DNA of 64,000 nt from Przewalskia tangutica. Lineage: Eukaryota > Streptophyta > Magnoliopsida > Solanales > Solanaceae. The notes under the pieces are model-generated. The model worked only from the letters and a program-made list of their open reading frames with translations, searched no databases and was not told where the DNA came from. The DNA lies in NCBI GenBank assembly GCA_029844215.1, contig CM056736.1, positions 19,715,501 through 19,779,500 on the forward strand, in the 5' to 3' direction. Numbering within the stretch: the first letter of the stretch is position 1; the number at the start of each line of letters is the position of its first letter. Of the stretch, positions 63,671-64,000 are shown one piece after another. A program made the translations under genes and the position numbers.

Positions 63671-64000
63671 GTTTTCAATTATGTTATTTCAATCCCTATC
63701 TTTAGTTTATTTTATTTTGTCTTGAACAGTCTCACGGTCTTGGGTTCTTGTGTTTGTGTTGTGTTGACAGGTGAAAGCCAAGGATTTGGAATGCAAAAAC
63801 TGAAGAGAAGCCAAGGATACCCAGAAAATCGCCAAAGCGCCGCGGCGCCAAAAGATCAGAAGACGCCCAGAAGTCTGAGCGCCACGGCTCCCATCTGCAG
63901 GGCCGCGACGCAGGAAGTTCGTAACCAAAGACAGAGTTCAGCCGCGCCCATTTGCAGGGCCGCGGCGCCACAACGGCAAATATGAATTCTGGAAGACACC
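63671..64000 (+). other. Start of the Ath5 3' region
   Basis: It shares aacagtctcacggtcttggg and a candidate splice acceptor (gtgttgacag, ending 63770) with Ath3 and Ath2. GC-rich units (gcgccgcggcgcc, gccacggctcc, gggccgcgacg) occupy about 63836-63970. The 3' ORF, if present, would lie to the right of the window. Confidence 0.6.

Larger units (their letters stand above)
57833..64000 (+). mobile_element. Ath5: Athila-like Gypsy element with pol, cut by the window end
   Basis: 5' LTR (57833-59218), tRNA-Asp PBS, leader, truncated gag, protease, RT, RNase H, integrase, conserved hairpin block and the start of the 3' region. No chromodomain follows integrase, as expected for the Athila/Tat side of Gypsy. 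It is the only Athila copy here with pol, so it or a sibling could have mobilised Ath2 and Ath3. It inserted in the Cop5 RT. Confidence 0.92.

Overview
This window is plant nuclear DNA made almost entirely of nested transposable elements. I see no intact host gene, no rRNA and no CRISPR array. The content points to a dicot with a large, repeat-rich genome: Athila-type Gypsy elements primed by tRNA-Asp, Copia elements primed by initiator tRNA-Met, a Tekay-like Gypsy whose LTR begins TGTTATACCCCGTA, a MULE, a hAT and hAT-type MITEs. An asterid such as a member of the Solanaceae is my best guess, but that is inference.

Layout, using local names. (1) 1-7334 is a triple nest. The 3' end of an Athila-like element (Ath1, 1-2245) lies inside the gag of a second, pol-less one (Ath2, 2246-6762), which lies inside the 5' end of a minus-strand Copia (Cop1, 6763-7334). 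(2) 7335-8126 is AT-rich DNA bounded by a 72-bp direct repeat. (3) 8127-33894 holds Copia Cop2 (LTRs 8740-10279 and 32351-33894), preceded by an extra 3' fragment of the same family. Two complete elements are inserted in its leader: Ath3 (11496-18307, minus, TSD CCAGT) and Tek1 (19040-28162, minus, TSD TTTCA). (4) 34318-49594 is Copia Cop3 (plus, TSD CCACT). Its 5' LTR carries a MITE (34406-34727) and Copia Cop4 (34797-39672, minus, TSD TTTTC). Its integrase/RT junction carries MULE1 (42068-47147). (5) 49600-52212 is AT-rich DNA with two more MITE-like repeats. (6) 52213-57832 is Copia Cop5, broken by a hAT element and a solo Athila LTR. (7) 57833-64000 is Ath5, an Athila-like element with LTR, tRNA-Asp PBS, protease, RT, RNase H and integrase. 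It runs off the window and interrupts the Cop5 RT.

The coding regions are all transposon proteins and nearly all are broken by stops or frameshifts. The most interesting biology is in the Athila group. Ath3 has intact LTRs, PBS and TSD but no pol. Instead, in the 3' (env-like) position, it carries a protein resembling the plant 'putative plant transposon protein' family (Transposase_32). Ath2 keeps only the tail of the same protein at the equivalent place. Ath2, Ath3 and Ath5 share a conserved block with a perfect hairpin just upstream of that position. Ath3 and Ath5 share the same truncated gag. MULE1 carries a small GRF-type zinc-finger gene convergent with its transposase. Several GC-rich stretches look locally scrambled between otherwise near-identical copies, so some frameshifts may be assembly errors.
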